NCBI RefSeq assembly: GCF_030066995.1
Contig: NZ_JASJAP010000002.1
Span: 310,001-374,000, forward strand
DNA length: 64,000 bases
Reading direction: 5' to 3'
From: Erythrobacter sp.
GTDB taxonomy: Bacteria > Pseudomonadota > Alphaproteobacteria > Sphingomonadales > Sphingomonadaceae
The translations under genes and the position numbers were made by a program. A model generated the notes under the pieces. That model searched no databases. It worked only from the letters and a program-made list of their open reading frames with translations, and was not told the origin of the DNA. How positions within the stretch are numbered: position 1 is the first letter of the stretch; each line of letters begins with the position of its first letter. Positions 8,574 to 17,362 of this stretch are shown one piece after another.

Positions 8574-9682
8574 CAGCGACGTTTGCCGCAGGCGTGATCG
8601 GCTGCGGGCGGATGGGCGCCTTCCCCTCGCCCAGCGTGCGCGAATACGGGCCCGCCTGCTTCCTGCCGAGCGCGCACGCCGAAGCCATGCAAATGGCCGA
8701 TGGGGTTGACCTGGTGGCGCTCTGCGACCCCGACGCCGAGCGACTGGCGCGCGCGGGCGAACACTATGGGGCCCAGCGCCGGTATAAAGACGCTCGCGCC
8801 CTTCTCGAAGCTGGCGCGCCCGACGTTCTGGGCGTTGCGACCCGAACCCTTGGGCGCGCGGATATCATCCTCGACGCCATCGCCTCCGGCACACGCGCAT
8901 TGCATGTCGAGAAACCGCTGTGCAATTCGATGGCGGAGCTTGAGCGGCTTGGGCCGGTGCTGGAGCGAGAGGATGTGTTCGTCACCTTGGGCGCGGTGCG
9001 CCGGCACTTTGCGGTCTACCAACACGCCCTCGCACAAGCGCAGTCTGGCCAGTATGGTCGCCTGCTCTTCGCCCACGCGGAATTCGGCGCGCGCACGCTC
9101 TATTGGTCGCACCCGCACTCGGTCGATCTGCTGCTCTTTGCCGGAGGCGGCGCGCGCGTCGAGGCGGTGCAGGCGCGGCTCGGTTCCGTCGAACGCGAAG
9201 GCTCGACGATCACCAACGACCCGCTCGTGCTCGAGGCCAGCGTCTGGTTCGACACCGGTTTCTCAGGCCATATCACGCGCATGCCGGGAACGGACTGGCG
9301 GCTGGCGTGCGAGACCTCCCAGCTCGCCGTGGTGGCCAATGGCTCGTCGATCTGGCGATCCGGTCGCCCCAAAATCGCCGACGATCGCTCATCGACGAAT
9401 CCAGCGGGCGCCAATCCCTATCACGAGCCGGAACGCCTTGATTTTGCTCCCCCCGCAAAGCCCGAGGGCGCGCTGGCGCCGATCCGGCAGCTGATTGCCT
9501 GCCTTCGCGGCGACGCGCAGGCCATCGCCGCCAACGCCGCCGTCAAGCGCGACATCGTGACGGGGCAGCGCGTTCTGTTTGCGATGGTTCAGTCGCATCT
9601 CGAAGGCGGCCGCCCGGTCGCGCTGGACGATGTGGACCGCGCGCTCGCGATCGAAGGCCGAACCGGCGGAGCGCCCGCGTGA
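8570..9682 (+). CDS. Gfo/Idh/MocA family oxidoreductase
   Basis: 370 residues. GVIGCGRMGAF forms the N-terminal nucleotide loop and VEKPLC carries the conserved Lys of the family. WSHPHSVDLLLF supplies the His in the expected C-terminal domain position. It overlaps the MDR gene at its start and the next gene at its end (GTGA), so it sits inside a coupled string. It probably forms a functional pair with the preceding dehydrogenase in making an unusual sugar; this is inferred from the known fused form. Confidence 0.82.
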   Translation: MTATFAAGVIGCGRMGAFPSPSVREYGPACFLPSAHAEAMQMADGVDLVALCDPDAERLARAGEHYGAQRRYKDARALLEAGAPDVLGVATRTLGRADIILDAIASGTRALHVEKPLCNSMAELERLGPVLEREDVFVTLGAVRRHFAVYQHALAQAQSGQYGRLLFAHAEFGARTLYWSHPHSVDLLLFAGGGARVEAVQARLGSVEREGSTITNDPLVLEASVWFDTGFSGHITRMPGTDWRLACETSQLAVVANGSSIWRSGRPKIADDRSSTNPAGANPYHEPERLDFAPPAKPEGALAPIRQLIACLRGDAQAIAANAAVKRDIVTGQRVLFAMVQSHLEGGRPVALDDVDRALAIEGRTGGAPA

Positions 9683-11070
9683 GCGGCCCGCCCAAGATCC
9701 TGTTTTTCGCGCGCGGATTTCAGGCGGGCTTCTACCCAGAGCTTCGCCCGGAGCCGGGGGACGATCGCTTCGAGCCGGTCTATGTCACGCTGACCCGCGA
9801 GGAGGCGGCGCAGGTGCGCGCCAAGGGTTGTGAGGTCGCCGCCTGTTTCGAAGCGGATTTCGACGCGATTCCCCCCGCCGAAGTGCCGGACAACTATCTG
9901 CTGACTTCGCTGATGTCCGAGCGTTTCCTTGGCCGCTACTCCCATGAAGAGCGGCTGGTGATCCTTGGCAAGGAAATCGCCTTCTGGCGTGCGCTCCTCG
10001 ATAAGCATCAGCCCGTCGCGGTGTGCAACGAATTGATCGCGATCGAGATTTCCGAGGTTCTCCTGATCGAAGCCCGGGCGCGCTCGATCGCCTATCTCGC
10101 GCCGATGTATTGCTTGATCGAGGGGTTATTCTACTGGCTTCCCGATCCGCTGACTTTGTCGGGCCAATCGCTCGATCTGCCCGAGCCCTCCGAGGCCTCG
10201 CTCGCGCTCGCCGACGCCTATCTCGCCGAGGTGCGCAAGAGCGATTACAAGCCCTATTACGTGCGCAACCTTGCCAGCCGGCGCGCGCTCAAGCCGCTCG
10301 CCACGGGGCTTGCCAAATCGGCACTGTGGCGCTGGCGCGATCAGCGGTCACGCGACGCGACAAAGCCCGGCGCCTTTCGCTACGAGACCTATTCTGAGGA
10401 ATATGGCAAGCGCGGCCAGGTGTTTGCGGCGAGTTTTCGGCAGAGCTACGACGCGCTGGGCGACATTCCCGAAACCCATGAAATCGTGCTCTACCCCCTG
10501 CATCAGGAGCCCGAAGCCACGCTCAACTATATGAGCGAATTCTTCTCCAGTCAGGTCGCGACGATCGAGAACATCCTCAAATGCCTCACCGCGCATCAGC
10601 GCCTGGTGGTGAAGGAGCACCCGGTCGACAAGGGCGCGCTCTTGCGGCCCAAGTTTCGCGCGTTGAGAGAGCGGTATTCGAACCTCGCCTTCCTGCCCGC
10701 CGAAGTGCCTGCGCGCGAGATTCTGGAGCGGTGCGAGCGGGTGGTGACGCTCACCAGCAGCGTGGGCTGGGAGGCCGCGGTGCTGGGCAAGAGCGTGTGC
10801 GTCATGGGTGAAATCTATTGGGACAGCGTGCCGGGCGTCCGACGCGTATCGAACTGGCCAGAGCTGCGAGACGCCATGCGCACGCCGGTCGATCGGATGG
10901 AGCGCGTGACGCCCGAGGGCGCGCGCCATTTCGTCGCCGCGCTGGCCCAGTTCAGCCATAAGGGACGCCCGCTGCCCAACCCAAAGCTCTACGATCCCGA
11001 TAACATCGCCGATGTGCGCGAAGCGATCCTGAAGGGCGCTGGAATTGCCCGGCCTGCTGGCGAGCGCTAA
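9679..11070 (+). CDS. Capsule-type GT-B glycosyltransferase-like protein
   Basis: 463 residues, soluble, GTG start overlapping the previous stop. The C-terminal half carries the signature of capsule polysaccharide transferases of the KpsC/KpsS and related type: YPLHQEPEATLNY, VVKEHP and, later, TLTSSVGWEAAVLGK with GEIYW. The N-terminal half has RYSHEERL and a run of Ile/Glu-rich sequence typical of the acceptor lobe. It probably adds a sugar in the assembly of the repeat unit or its anchor. The donor is unknown. The next gene starts 11 bases downstream. Confidence 0.7.
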   Translation: MSGPPKILFFARGFQAGFYPELRPEPGDDRFEPVYVTLTREEAAQVRAKGCEVAACFEADFDAIPPAEVPDNYLLTSLMSERFLGRYSHEERLVILGKEIAFWRALLDKHQPVAVCNELIAIEISEVLLIEARARSIAYLAPMYCLIEGLFYWLPDPLTLSGQSLDLPEPSEASLALADAYLAEVRKSDYKPYYVRNLASRRALKPLATGLAKSALWRWRDQRSRDATKPGAFRYETYSEEYGKRGQVFAASFRQSYDALGDIPETHEIVLYPLHQEPEATLNYMSEFFSSQVATIENILKCLTAHQRLVVKEHPVDKGALLRPKFRALRERYSNLAFLPAEVPAREILERCERVVTLTSSVGWEAAVLGKSVCVMGEIYWDSVPGVRRVSNWPELRDAMRTPVDRMERVTPEGARHFVAALAQFSHKGRPLPNPKLYDPDNIADVREAILKGAGIARPAGER

Positions 11071-11081
11071 GTCTGGAACGG

Positions 11082-11648
11082 ATGAAGCGGTTTCTTCTCA
11101 AACTCTGGATGATCGAATCCAATATCCGCGCGAGCATCCGGGTATCGACCTGGCTGCACACGCGCGTGCCGCTGCTCGGGCGCTATCTGTCCATGCTGGT
11201 CGACCGCTCGCTTCTCTGGCGCTTTGGTGTCGATGTGACGAGTCACCGGGTGCGGGTCGCCAATCTGCAAATCTCGCACCCCTCCGGCGTCTTGCTTGGG
11301 GGCAACGGGATCGTTTCGGACGGGCGGGTCGCGGTCAATTCCGGAGTGAAGTTCGTCGGCCCGGCTCCCGATGATCCCGGTTACCTCGCGCGCCACGCCT
11401 CCGGCGATGTGTTCCGGCTGGGCGACAACGTCGTGATCGGCGCGAATTCGGTCTTGGTCGGGCCGCTCGATATCTGCGATAACGTGGTGATCGGCGCGAT
11501 GAGCCTCGTGAACCGTTCCATTACCGAGCCGGGCACCTATGTAGGCGTCCCGGCCAAACGGATCCGCGACGAGGCGCCCGAGGATGTCTGGGTCTCACGC
11601 GGCGGCGCGCAGGCTCCCGAACGCTTGCGCCTGAAAGAGTTGGAGTAG
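11082..11648 (+). CDS. Left-handed beta-helix acyltransferase (hexapeptide repeat family)
   Basis: 188 residues. Hexapeptide repeats run from about residue 50 to 170, with GDNVVIGANSVLVGPL and CDNVVIGAMSLVNRSI showing the I/V-G-x-x periodicity and GTYVGVPAKRI closing the helix as in WbbJ/LacA-type O-acetyltransferases. The N-terminal 50 residues are basic and may be amphipathic. This is one of three such acyltransferases in the locus, suggesting several O-acetylation sites on the polysaccharide. The acceptor sugar is unknown. Confidence 0.8.
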   Translation: MKRFLLKLWMIESNIRASIRVSTWLHTRVPLLGRYLSMLVDRSLLWRFGVDVTSHRVRVANLQISHPSGVLLGGNGIVSDGRVAVNSGVKFVGPAPDDPGYLARHASGDVFRLGDNVVIGANSVLVGPLDICDNVVIGAMSLVNRSITEPGTYVGVPAKRIRDEAPEDVWVSRGGAQAPERLRLKELE

Positions 11649-11656
11649 TCCTGACA

Positions 11657-12529
11657 ATGGCAAGCGCTGTTCTACGCGAGACTTACAGCTTCCTGCGCTG
11701 GCGGCTCGTTCCGTTACGCGCGCTGGGCAAGCTGAAGAACCAGCTGTTCGGTCACGACGCGCCCGGTTTTCGCGAGGAGACCGTCGGCATGAGCGCGGCG
11801 CGCCTCGCTGAAATCGAAACCATGGGCTGGACAAACGCGTCCTCGCCAAGCGCGCCCCTGCTCCGCGAAATCATCGAGGTGTACACGCCGCGCGCTGACG
11901 CGGTGGTCCCCAATGACCAGGGCCATCCGTTTGAGAACATCGTGCAGCCGGAGGATTTTGACGCGCGCAACCCGGTGTTCCGTTTGGCGTTCTCACCGGA
12001 GATACTTGACGCGGCCAACGCCTATTTCGGCGGGGCCTTCTCGATGGCCAGCATCCAGGTGATGCGCAGCTTCCCGACGTTTGGAGCCTTGCGCGAAAGC
12101 CAGCAATGGCACCGCGATTACGGCGATGAAAAATCGCTGCATTTCATCATGTACTTGAATGACGTGACGGAGGAGAAGCACGGGCCGTTTGCCTTCTTGA
12201 ACAAGCCGCTGTCGCAGCGCGTCAAGCGCTCACCGATCATCCGCCGCCTCAGCGACGAGCAAATCGCCGCCGAAGTTGGGACGGACGAATACGAGACGTT
12301 TTACGGGCGCGCGGGCGATGCCATCTGGGTCGATCCCGCCGCGTGCTATCACTACGGCAGCCGCTGCCGCGTGCCGCGCACCGCGGTGTTCATCACCTTC
12401 AACACCCACGTGCCCTACACCGAAATGATGGAGCCGCTGGGCCGCCACCGCGCCCGCGCCGCGCGCGAAGCCAGGAAGGTCCGGCCCGATCTTGCGCCCG
12501 ACTATATCGACCGGGTTCTGCAAGTCTGA
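11657..12529 (+). CDS. PhyH-like 2-oxoglutarate/Fe(II) dioxygenase
   Basis: 290 residues. The iron facial triad of phytanoyl-CoA dioxygenase-like enzymes is visible: WHRDYGD gives H152 and D154, and YHYGSRC gives the distal H232, with R241 nine residues later in the usual 2-oxoglutarate binding position. HFIMYLNDV is the conserved strand after the first His-Asp. Such enzymes hydroxylate or oxidise small molecules or sugars. It lies 8 bases after an acyltransferase and 24 before the flippase, so a role in modifying the polysaccharide building block is inferred. Confidence 0.8.
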   Translation: MASAVLRETYSFLRWRLVPLRALGKLKNQLFGHDAPGFREETVGMSAARLAEIETMGWTNASSPSAPLLREIIEVYTPRADAVVPNDQGHPFENIVQPEDFDARNPVFRLAFSPEILDAANAYFGGAFSMASIQVMRSFPTFGALRESQQWHRDYGDEKSLHFIMYLNDVTEEKHGPFAFLNKPLSQRVKRSPIIRRLSDEQIAAEVGTDEYETFYGRAGDAIWVDPAACYHYGSRCRVPRTAVFITFNTHVPYTEMMEPLGRHRARAAREARKVRPDLAPDYIDRVLQV

Positions 12530-12537
12530 CGAAATCG

Positions 12538-12565
12538 CCATGAATTCGCGGCCATGAATTCGCGG
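12538..12565 (+). repeat. Tandem duplication of 14 bases at a start codon
   Basis: CCATGAATTCGCGG occurs twice back to back. Each copy contains an ATG. The first ATG (12540) opens a frame that stops after five codons; the second (12554) opens the flippase gene in another frame. Confidence 0.9.
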
Positions 12566-13804
12566 GGGGCTTTTGTGGCCGTCGGGCTGGCGGTGAACCT
12601 GCTGGTTCTGGCGCGCGGGGTGATCCTGATGCTCGCGCTCGGATACGCGGACCTCGGGCTTGTTGCGCTGGTGCAGGCGGCGGTCACTTTCACCGGGCTG
12701 CTGCACTTCGGCTTGCTCAACGGAGGGTACCGGCTCTTGTGCCATGCGGGCGCGCGCACGCAGCAGCGGATCATCGATCTGGCCTACACCGCGTTTGCCG
12801 GTATCGCCGCGGGCGTCTCTTTGGCCGCGCTGGGCCTCGCTTTGACGCTGGAGGACGCGGTCTTGCGAGCGGTCGCCGGGCTGGCCGCGATTGGCGGAGT
12901 TGCCACGCTGCTACGCGCATGGATCATGAACGAGCTGGTGGCGCGCCAGCGCCTGAGGGCGGCCAACCGGATCAACGCGGTGTCGATCGCCGCCTCACTC
13001 GCCGTGCTCGCGCTCCTGCTCCCTGGCGCCTCACCGCTCGCCCCCGCGCTGATCGCGGTCGGCGCGATTGTCGTCCAGCCGGTGCTCTTCGCTGCGCTCG
13101 CGCTCGCTACCGGTGCGGCCATGCGCCCACGCTCCCTGCGCGCGCCGAGGCGACTGGCCCGAATCATCTTCAAAGCGGGCTTCGTGCTGTTCCTGACCGG
13201 TCTGGCCATCCAGTTCATGACGCTGGTCGAGCGGGCCTATGTGAGCGGCGAGCTGGGGCTTGAACCGCTCGGTCGGCTCTATCTGTCGTTTCTCTTCCTG
13301 ACGCTGTTCCAGATGGTCCCCAATCTGGTGCAGCAGGTCTTCCTGCCCGCTATGGTTCGCCACTGGAAGGCAAGGGACGCCAGCGCGGTCTCGCGCGAAC
13401 TGCGCGCGCTCCTTGGGCTCACAGCTGCCTATTGCCTTGCCGCAGCGCTCGCCTTGTGGATCGCGGCTGAACCTCTGCTTACGATCATCCTGCCGGACTA
13501 TGTCCCTGATCTGCGATGGGTCTACATCCTTACGCCCGGCCTCATCGCCTTTGCGCTCTCGGGCCCCTTCGCGCTGACCTTCAACGTCGTGATCGACTAC
13601 CGCTGGTATCTGATCGCCTATGGAGCCGGTGTGGCCGTGACACTCGCAGCGTTTGGCGCAGCGCTGGCTATGGTCTCGCCCCTCAACCTTGACCAGGTCA
13701 TTGCTCTGCGCAGCGGGGTCTATGCGCTGATGGCTGCGCTGCTGGTGCTTGGATGGTGGCGCTTGAGCGCGCGGTCGCCCGAGTTTCGCCTGCTCCCCAG
13801 CTAG
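12554..13804 (+). CDS. Wzx-like polysaccharide flippase (MATE/MOP superfamily)
   Basis: 416-residue integral membrane protein with about 12 hydrophobic segments and short polar loops, the normal size and shape of a Wzx/O-antigen flippase. No short catalytic motif defines the family, so the call rests on topology and on position between an acyltransferase and a Wzy-like polymerase. It would move undecaprenyl-linked repeat units to the periplasmic face. The start follows a 14-base tandem duplication that creates a second, out-of-frame ATG. The duplication leaves no clear ribosome binding site. Confidence 0.75.
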   Translation: MNSRGAFVAVGLAVNLLVLARGVILMLALGYADLGLVALVQAAVTFTGLLHFGLLNGGYRLLCHAGARTQQRIIDLAYTAFAGIAAGVSLAALGLALTLEDAVLRAVAGLAAIGGVATLLRAWIMNELVARQRLRAANRINAVSIAASLAVLALLLPGASPLAPALIAVGAIVVQPVLFAALALATGAAMRPRSLRAPRRLARIIFKAGFVLFLTGLAIQFMTLVERAYVSGELGLEPLGRLYLSFLFLTLFQMVPNLVQQVFLPAMVRHWKARDASAVSRELRALLGLTAAYCLAAALALWIAAEPLLTIILPDYVPDLRWVYILTPGLIAFALSGPFALTFNVVIDYRWYLIAYGAGVAVTLAAFGAALAMVSPLNLDQVIALRSGVYALMAALLVLGWWRLSARSPEFRLLPS

Positions 13805-13857
13805 CGCCTGCGCCTGCGGCTTGCTGGTCTTCGCGCACCGGTGTAGCGGCCTCAACC

Positions 13858-14454
13858 ATGCTCCATTTTCGCATCCGCGACGCGTTCTCGATCCTGCTTT
13901 ACCGGCTGTTATCCGGGTTCTTCGGATCGATGGGGAAGGGCGTCAGGATTGTGCGACCGCTCAGGATCTATGGCGCGCGCTACTGCCATTTCGACGACGA
14001 GGCCGTGCTGCAATACGGCGCCTATCTCGCCGTGCTCAAGGAGCATGAAGAACCACCCGTCTTCAAGGTCGGGGCGCGCACCATGATCGGCAACCACGCG
14101 CATATCGTCGCAACGCGGAGGGTCGAATTCGGGAGCAACGTGCTGACCGCGGATCGCCTGTTCGTCGCCGATAACCGCCACACCTTCGAAGACCGGCACA
14201 CGCCGGTGCGCGATCAGGGCCTCACTCAGCTGGCCGAGGTTCACATCGGCGATGGAAGCTGGATTGGCGAGAACGTCTGCATTTCGGGCGCGAGCGTCGG
14301 CGCGCATTGCGTGATCGCGGCCAACAGCGTGGTGACGCGAGACATACCCGATGGCTGCGTTGCAGCGGGAGCGCCCGCGCGCATCGTCAAGCGCTATTGC
14401 GAGAGCCGCGAAGGCTGGTATCGCACGGACGCGCAAGGAAACTTCAGCGAATGA
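13858..14454 (+). CDS. Hexapeptide-repeat O-acyltransferase (WcaF/CysE-like)
   Basis: 198 residues, ATG at 13858 chosen because the upstream in-frame sequence is inside the flippase gene. DNRHTFEDRHTP (about residues 101-112) carries the catalytic-type His of WcaF-like acetyltransferases. VHIGDGSWIGENVCI, GAHCVIAANSVVTRDI and AAGAPARIVK follow as the parallel beta-helix and its closing loop. It overlaps the polymerase gene by 4 bases (ATGA). It probably O-acetylates the repeat unit on the cytoplasmic side. Confidence 0.82.
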   Translation: MLHFRIRDAFSILLYRLLSGFFGSMGKGVRIVRPLRIYGARYCHFDDEAVLQYGAYLAVLKEHEEPPVFKVGARTMIGNHAHIVATRRVEFGSNVLTADRLFVADNRHTFEDRHTPVRDQGLTQLAEVHIGDGSWIGENVCISGASVGAHCVIAANSVVTRDIPDGCVAAGAPARIVKRYCESREGWYRTDAQGNFSE

Positions 14455-15752
14455 ACGCCGCCAATCCTCCGCTCGACCCCGCGCCCCGGCCTGACGCGCT
14501 GCCGGTAGTGAAGCGGCGCGCGGGCGAAATCACCAATCCGAAGACGCGCCTTCGCTTGCGGCAGATTGCGCTGCTGGCCGGAATGCTGATGTCCGGCGGG
14601 CTCCTGCTCATCCCGCGTGAGCCCGTGCTGGTGATCGTGGTGGCGACGTGCTTCCTGCTCAAGAACCCGCTGCGGCTTTTCAGCTCGGAATTCGCGCTTA
14701 TCTGGCTGACCCTGTTCGCCGTTGCCGGCGTCGTTCTGATCGGAGGCGACAGCTTCCAGCTCATTCCGATGGTGATCCGCTACGCGAACTTTTTCGCCGG
14801 CCTGACCCTGCTGCTGGTCTACATCGATGAGCGCCGCTCGACGCTTGCAAACGACCTTTACCCGATCCTCAAGCTGATGGCGTTCCAGGCGGCGCTGACG
14901 CCCGTCATGTTCATCCTGTTCTCGGGCTATTTCTTCACCTTCCGCGTGTTCGACACCGAATACACAACCCTCTACGGGATTTTCACGTTTCACGAGTTTC
15001 AGGACTTTGGATCGGTCTTCAAACGGCCCGACGGCTTTTTCTTCGAGCCCGGCGTCTTCCAGATCTACCTCAACATATTCCTGTTCATCTGCCTGTTCGT
15101 GCGGCGGCAGAACCCGTTCGATATCGCGCTTGCGACCGCGGCGGTCGTCGCGACGCAATCGACCACCGGCGTGGTTATCCTCATCCTGCAATTTGCCGTT
15201 GCCTATATCGTGTGGCTGCGCACCGCCGATCGCTCGAAGAAGCTGGGCGTGTTCGTCTTCGTTCCGATCATGCTGCTGCCGCTTGCAGCCTACATGGCCT
15301 ACAACGTGACCGAGAAGTTCTACGGGGCCTTGAGCGGTTCGGCGGAGGCGCGCGAATACGATCTGCGCACCGGGATCAGCGTCGCGCTGGAGCAGCCCTT
15401 TACCGGCATCGGCTTCGACTATGAGAAGTATTTCGATGTCGCCAGCCGGGTGGGCTATCGCGAGGCGGAATTGAGCCGCGAGAACATCACCGAGCGCGGC
15501 AACACCAACGGCATCGTCGTCCTGTTCTACAGCCTCGGGTTCCCGCTAGCGATCCTGTTCCTGTTGGGCCTGTTCCGCCAGCGCCTTTTCCGACCAGGCT
15601 TGCTCATGGCGATGGTCGCCGCCTTGTCGCTGATCTCGGAATCGCTTTCCTTCACGCCGATTTTCCTGATGCTCACGTTCAGCGGCCTCCTGATCCAGCC
15701 GAAGCGCGTGAAGAAGCTGGCGGGCGGCGCTCGCGCCCCATCGCGCGCGTGA
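14451..15752 (+). CDS. Wzy-like O-antigen/EPS polymerase family membrane protein
   Basis: 433 residues with 10-12 hydrophobic segments and one long polar loop in the C-terminal third (about residues 290-355, around TGISVALEQPFTGIGFDYE), as in Wzy and O-antigen ligase family proteins. The ATG at 14451 overlaps the preceding stop; earlier frames are inside that gene. Together with the flippase and the Wza/Wzc pair downstream it would complete a Wzx/Wzy-dependent pathway. Polymerase is preferred over ligase because of neighbours, since sequence alone separates the two poorly. Confidence 0.72.
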   Translation: MNAANPPLDPAPRPDALPVVKRRAGEITNPKTRLRLRQIALLAGMLMSGGLLLIPREPVLVIVVATCFLLKNPLRLFSSEFALIWLTLFAVAGVVLIGGDSFQLIPMVIRYANFFAGLTLLLVYIDERRSTLANDLYPILKLMAFQAALTPVMFILFSGYFFTFRVFDTEYTTLYGIFTFHEFQDFGSVFKRPDGFFFEPGVFQIYLNIFLFICLFVRRQNPFDIALATAAVVATQSTTGVVILILQFAVAYIVWLRTADRSKKLGVFVFVPIMLLPLAAYMAYNVTEKFYGALSGSAEAREYDLRTGISVALEQPFTGIGFDYEKYFDVASRVGYREAELSRENITERGNTNGIVVLFYSLGFPLAILFLLGLFRQRLFRPGLLMAMVAALSLISESLSFTPIFLMLTFSGLLIQPKRVKKLAGGARAPSRA

Positions 15753-15777
15753 GTGGACGCTCGGCGAGACGGCACCC

Positions 15778-16743
15778 TTGGCGCGTATCCTGTTCATCGG
15801 CATCGATTTCTACGATTACGCCGCGCGCATCAGCGCCGCGTTCGAGCGGTTGGGGCACACGGTTGATTTTTACGCCATCGAGGATCGCGGCTTCGCTTCG
15901 AAAAGCGCCAAGAAACTCGCCTTTAGCGCCTATGAAAAACGCCGCGCGGCCTATCATTCCCGCCTGATCGAGAAAAGCGGCGGGCGCTCCTATGACGTGG
16001 TCCTGTTCATCCAGGTTCATCAGATGCGTCACGCCGCGCTCGAACGCCTGCGCGCCCTGCACCCGGATGCGCGTTTCGTGCTCTACAACTGGGATTCGCT
16101 CACCACGCACGATTTTCGCCCCTGGATGCGCCACTTCGACCATGTCGCGACCTTCGATCCGGACGACGCGCGCGCGATCGGCATCGCTTACCTCCCGCTG
16201 TTTGCGATCCCGCGCTTTTTCGACATCGATCCGGCGCGGCCTATCGAGCAGGATCTCTATTTCGTCGGGGCCATCGGTTCGATGAACCGGTTCGATGCCC
16301 TCGCGCGCCTGCACGGCTTTTGCGAAGGGGCCGGGCTGACGACGAAGCTACATCTTGTGTGCAGCCCCGTGGTGCGCCTCCAGCTTTGGCGGGCGGGCAA
16401 ATCCCTGCCCGGCGTGACCGGGCGAAGCCTCGACTTCGAGGGCGTCGTCGCGATGCTCGAAGGCAGCCGGGCGACGTTCGACTTCGCCAATCACAGGCAG
16501 TCGGGCTACACCATGCGGCTGATCGAGAATATGTGCGCGGGCCGCAAGATCATCACCGAAAACCCGCGCATTCTGGACGAGCCGTTTTACCGGGAGGATC
16601 GTTTCTTGTTGGTCGATGGCCACGATTTCAGCGCCATCCCCGAATTTCTGGCGACGCCGATCACCTCGAAACTGGATGTGGAGGCCTTTCACGTCGATAA
16701 CTGGGCGCGCCGCCTGATCGCAGACAGACAGGACGCTCGATGA
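15778..16743 (+). CDS. CgeB-like glycosyltransferase
   Basis: 321 residues, probable TTG start at 15778 (no ATG before the first conserved strand ARILFIGIDFYDY). The protein follows the pattern of CgeB/DUF3880-type GT-B transferases: an N-terminal half with YDVVLFIQVHQM and LYNWDSL, and a C-terminal half with FANHRQSGYTMRLIENMCAGRK, where the Glu in RLIENM matches the donor-ribose contact. It overlaps the next acyltransferase by 4 bases. Donor and acceptor are unknown. Confidence 0.75.
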   Translation: MARILFIGIDFYDYAARISAAFERLGHTVDFYAIEDRGFASKSAKKLAFSAYEKRRAAYHSRLIEKSGGRSYDVVLFIQVHQMRHAALERLRALHPDARFVLYNWDSLTTHDFRPWMRHFDHVATFDPDDARAIGIAYLPLFAIPRFFDIDPARPIEQDLYFVGAIGSMNRFDALARLHGFCEGAGLTTKLHLVCSPVVRLQLWRAGKSLPGVTGRSLDFEGVVAMLEGSRATFDFANHRQSGYTMRLIENMCAGRKIITENPRILDEPFYREDRFLLVDGHDFSAIPEFLATPITSKLDVEAFHVDNWARRLIADRQDAR

Positions 16744-17210
16744 ACGAGGACAGCATGCCCCCTTTCCCATCAGAGCCCACCACCGGGCTTCGTCAAAGCG
16801 TCGCGAGGCTCGTGCAGCGCGCGCGCTGGTACCGCTACAAGCTGAGCGGCTACGACATTCATCCCACATGCGAGATCGAGCGCGGCCTCAATCTCGACCG
16901 TTACTTCCCGCAAGGCATCCACGTGGGAGCCCACACCATACTGACGAGCCGCGTCACAATCCTCAGCCACAAGCTGATCCCGCGCAAGAGCCTGGGCCGC
17001 TATGACGGCGAGAAGGTGCACACCTATATCGGCGAATGGTGCGTGATCGGAATTGGCGCGGTGGTGATGGGCGGCGTGCGCATCGGCGATGAATGCGTCA
17101 TCGGTTCGGGCGCAGTGGTGACGCGCGATGTACCCTCAGGCTCAATCGTGGCGGGCAATCCGGCGCGTGTGGTGCGCGAGGGGATAACTATGGAGGGTTT
17201 GCGCCTTTAG
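16740..17210 (+). CDS. Serine-acetyltransferase-like hexapeptide acyltransferase
   Basis: 156 residues. HVGAHTILTSRVTILSHKL gives a likely catalytic His, and CVIGIGAVVMGGVRIGDE followed by CVIGSGAVVTRDVPSGSI shows tandem hexapeptides ending in AGNPARVVREG, as in CysE/WbbJ-like enzymes. It starts inside the stop of the preceding transferase (ATGA). It is the third hexapeptide acyltransferase in 6 kb. The 150 bases downstream hold no gene and probably carry the promoter of the next epimerase. Confidence 0.8.
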   Translation: MNEDSMPPFPSEPTTGLRQSVARLVQRARWYRYKLSGYDIHPTCEIERGLNLDRYFPQGIHVGAHTILTSRVTILSHKLIPRKSLGRYDGEKVHTYIGEWCVIGIGAVVMGGVRIGDECVIGSGAVVTRDVPSGSIVAGNPARVVREGITMEGLRL

Positions 17211-17362
17211 TGGGCGAGGACCTTGCGAAAGCGCGGTGACAAGGAATTGCGGCGGCACGATGCCCGGTCTAGGGCGATGCTCTACTGTTTACGCAAAACT
17301 ACGAATCCGGCCGCCGCTCTTCGGCGAGCGAGGCGACCGGTGTTTTCAGAGGTAGAGGAATA

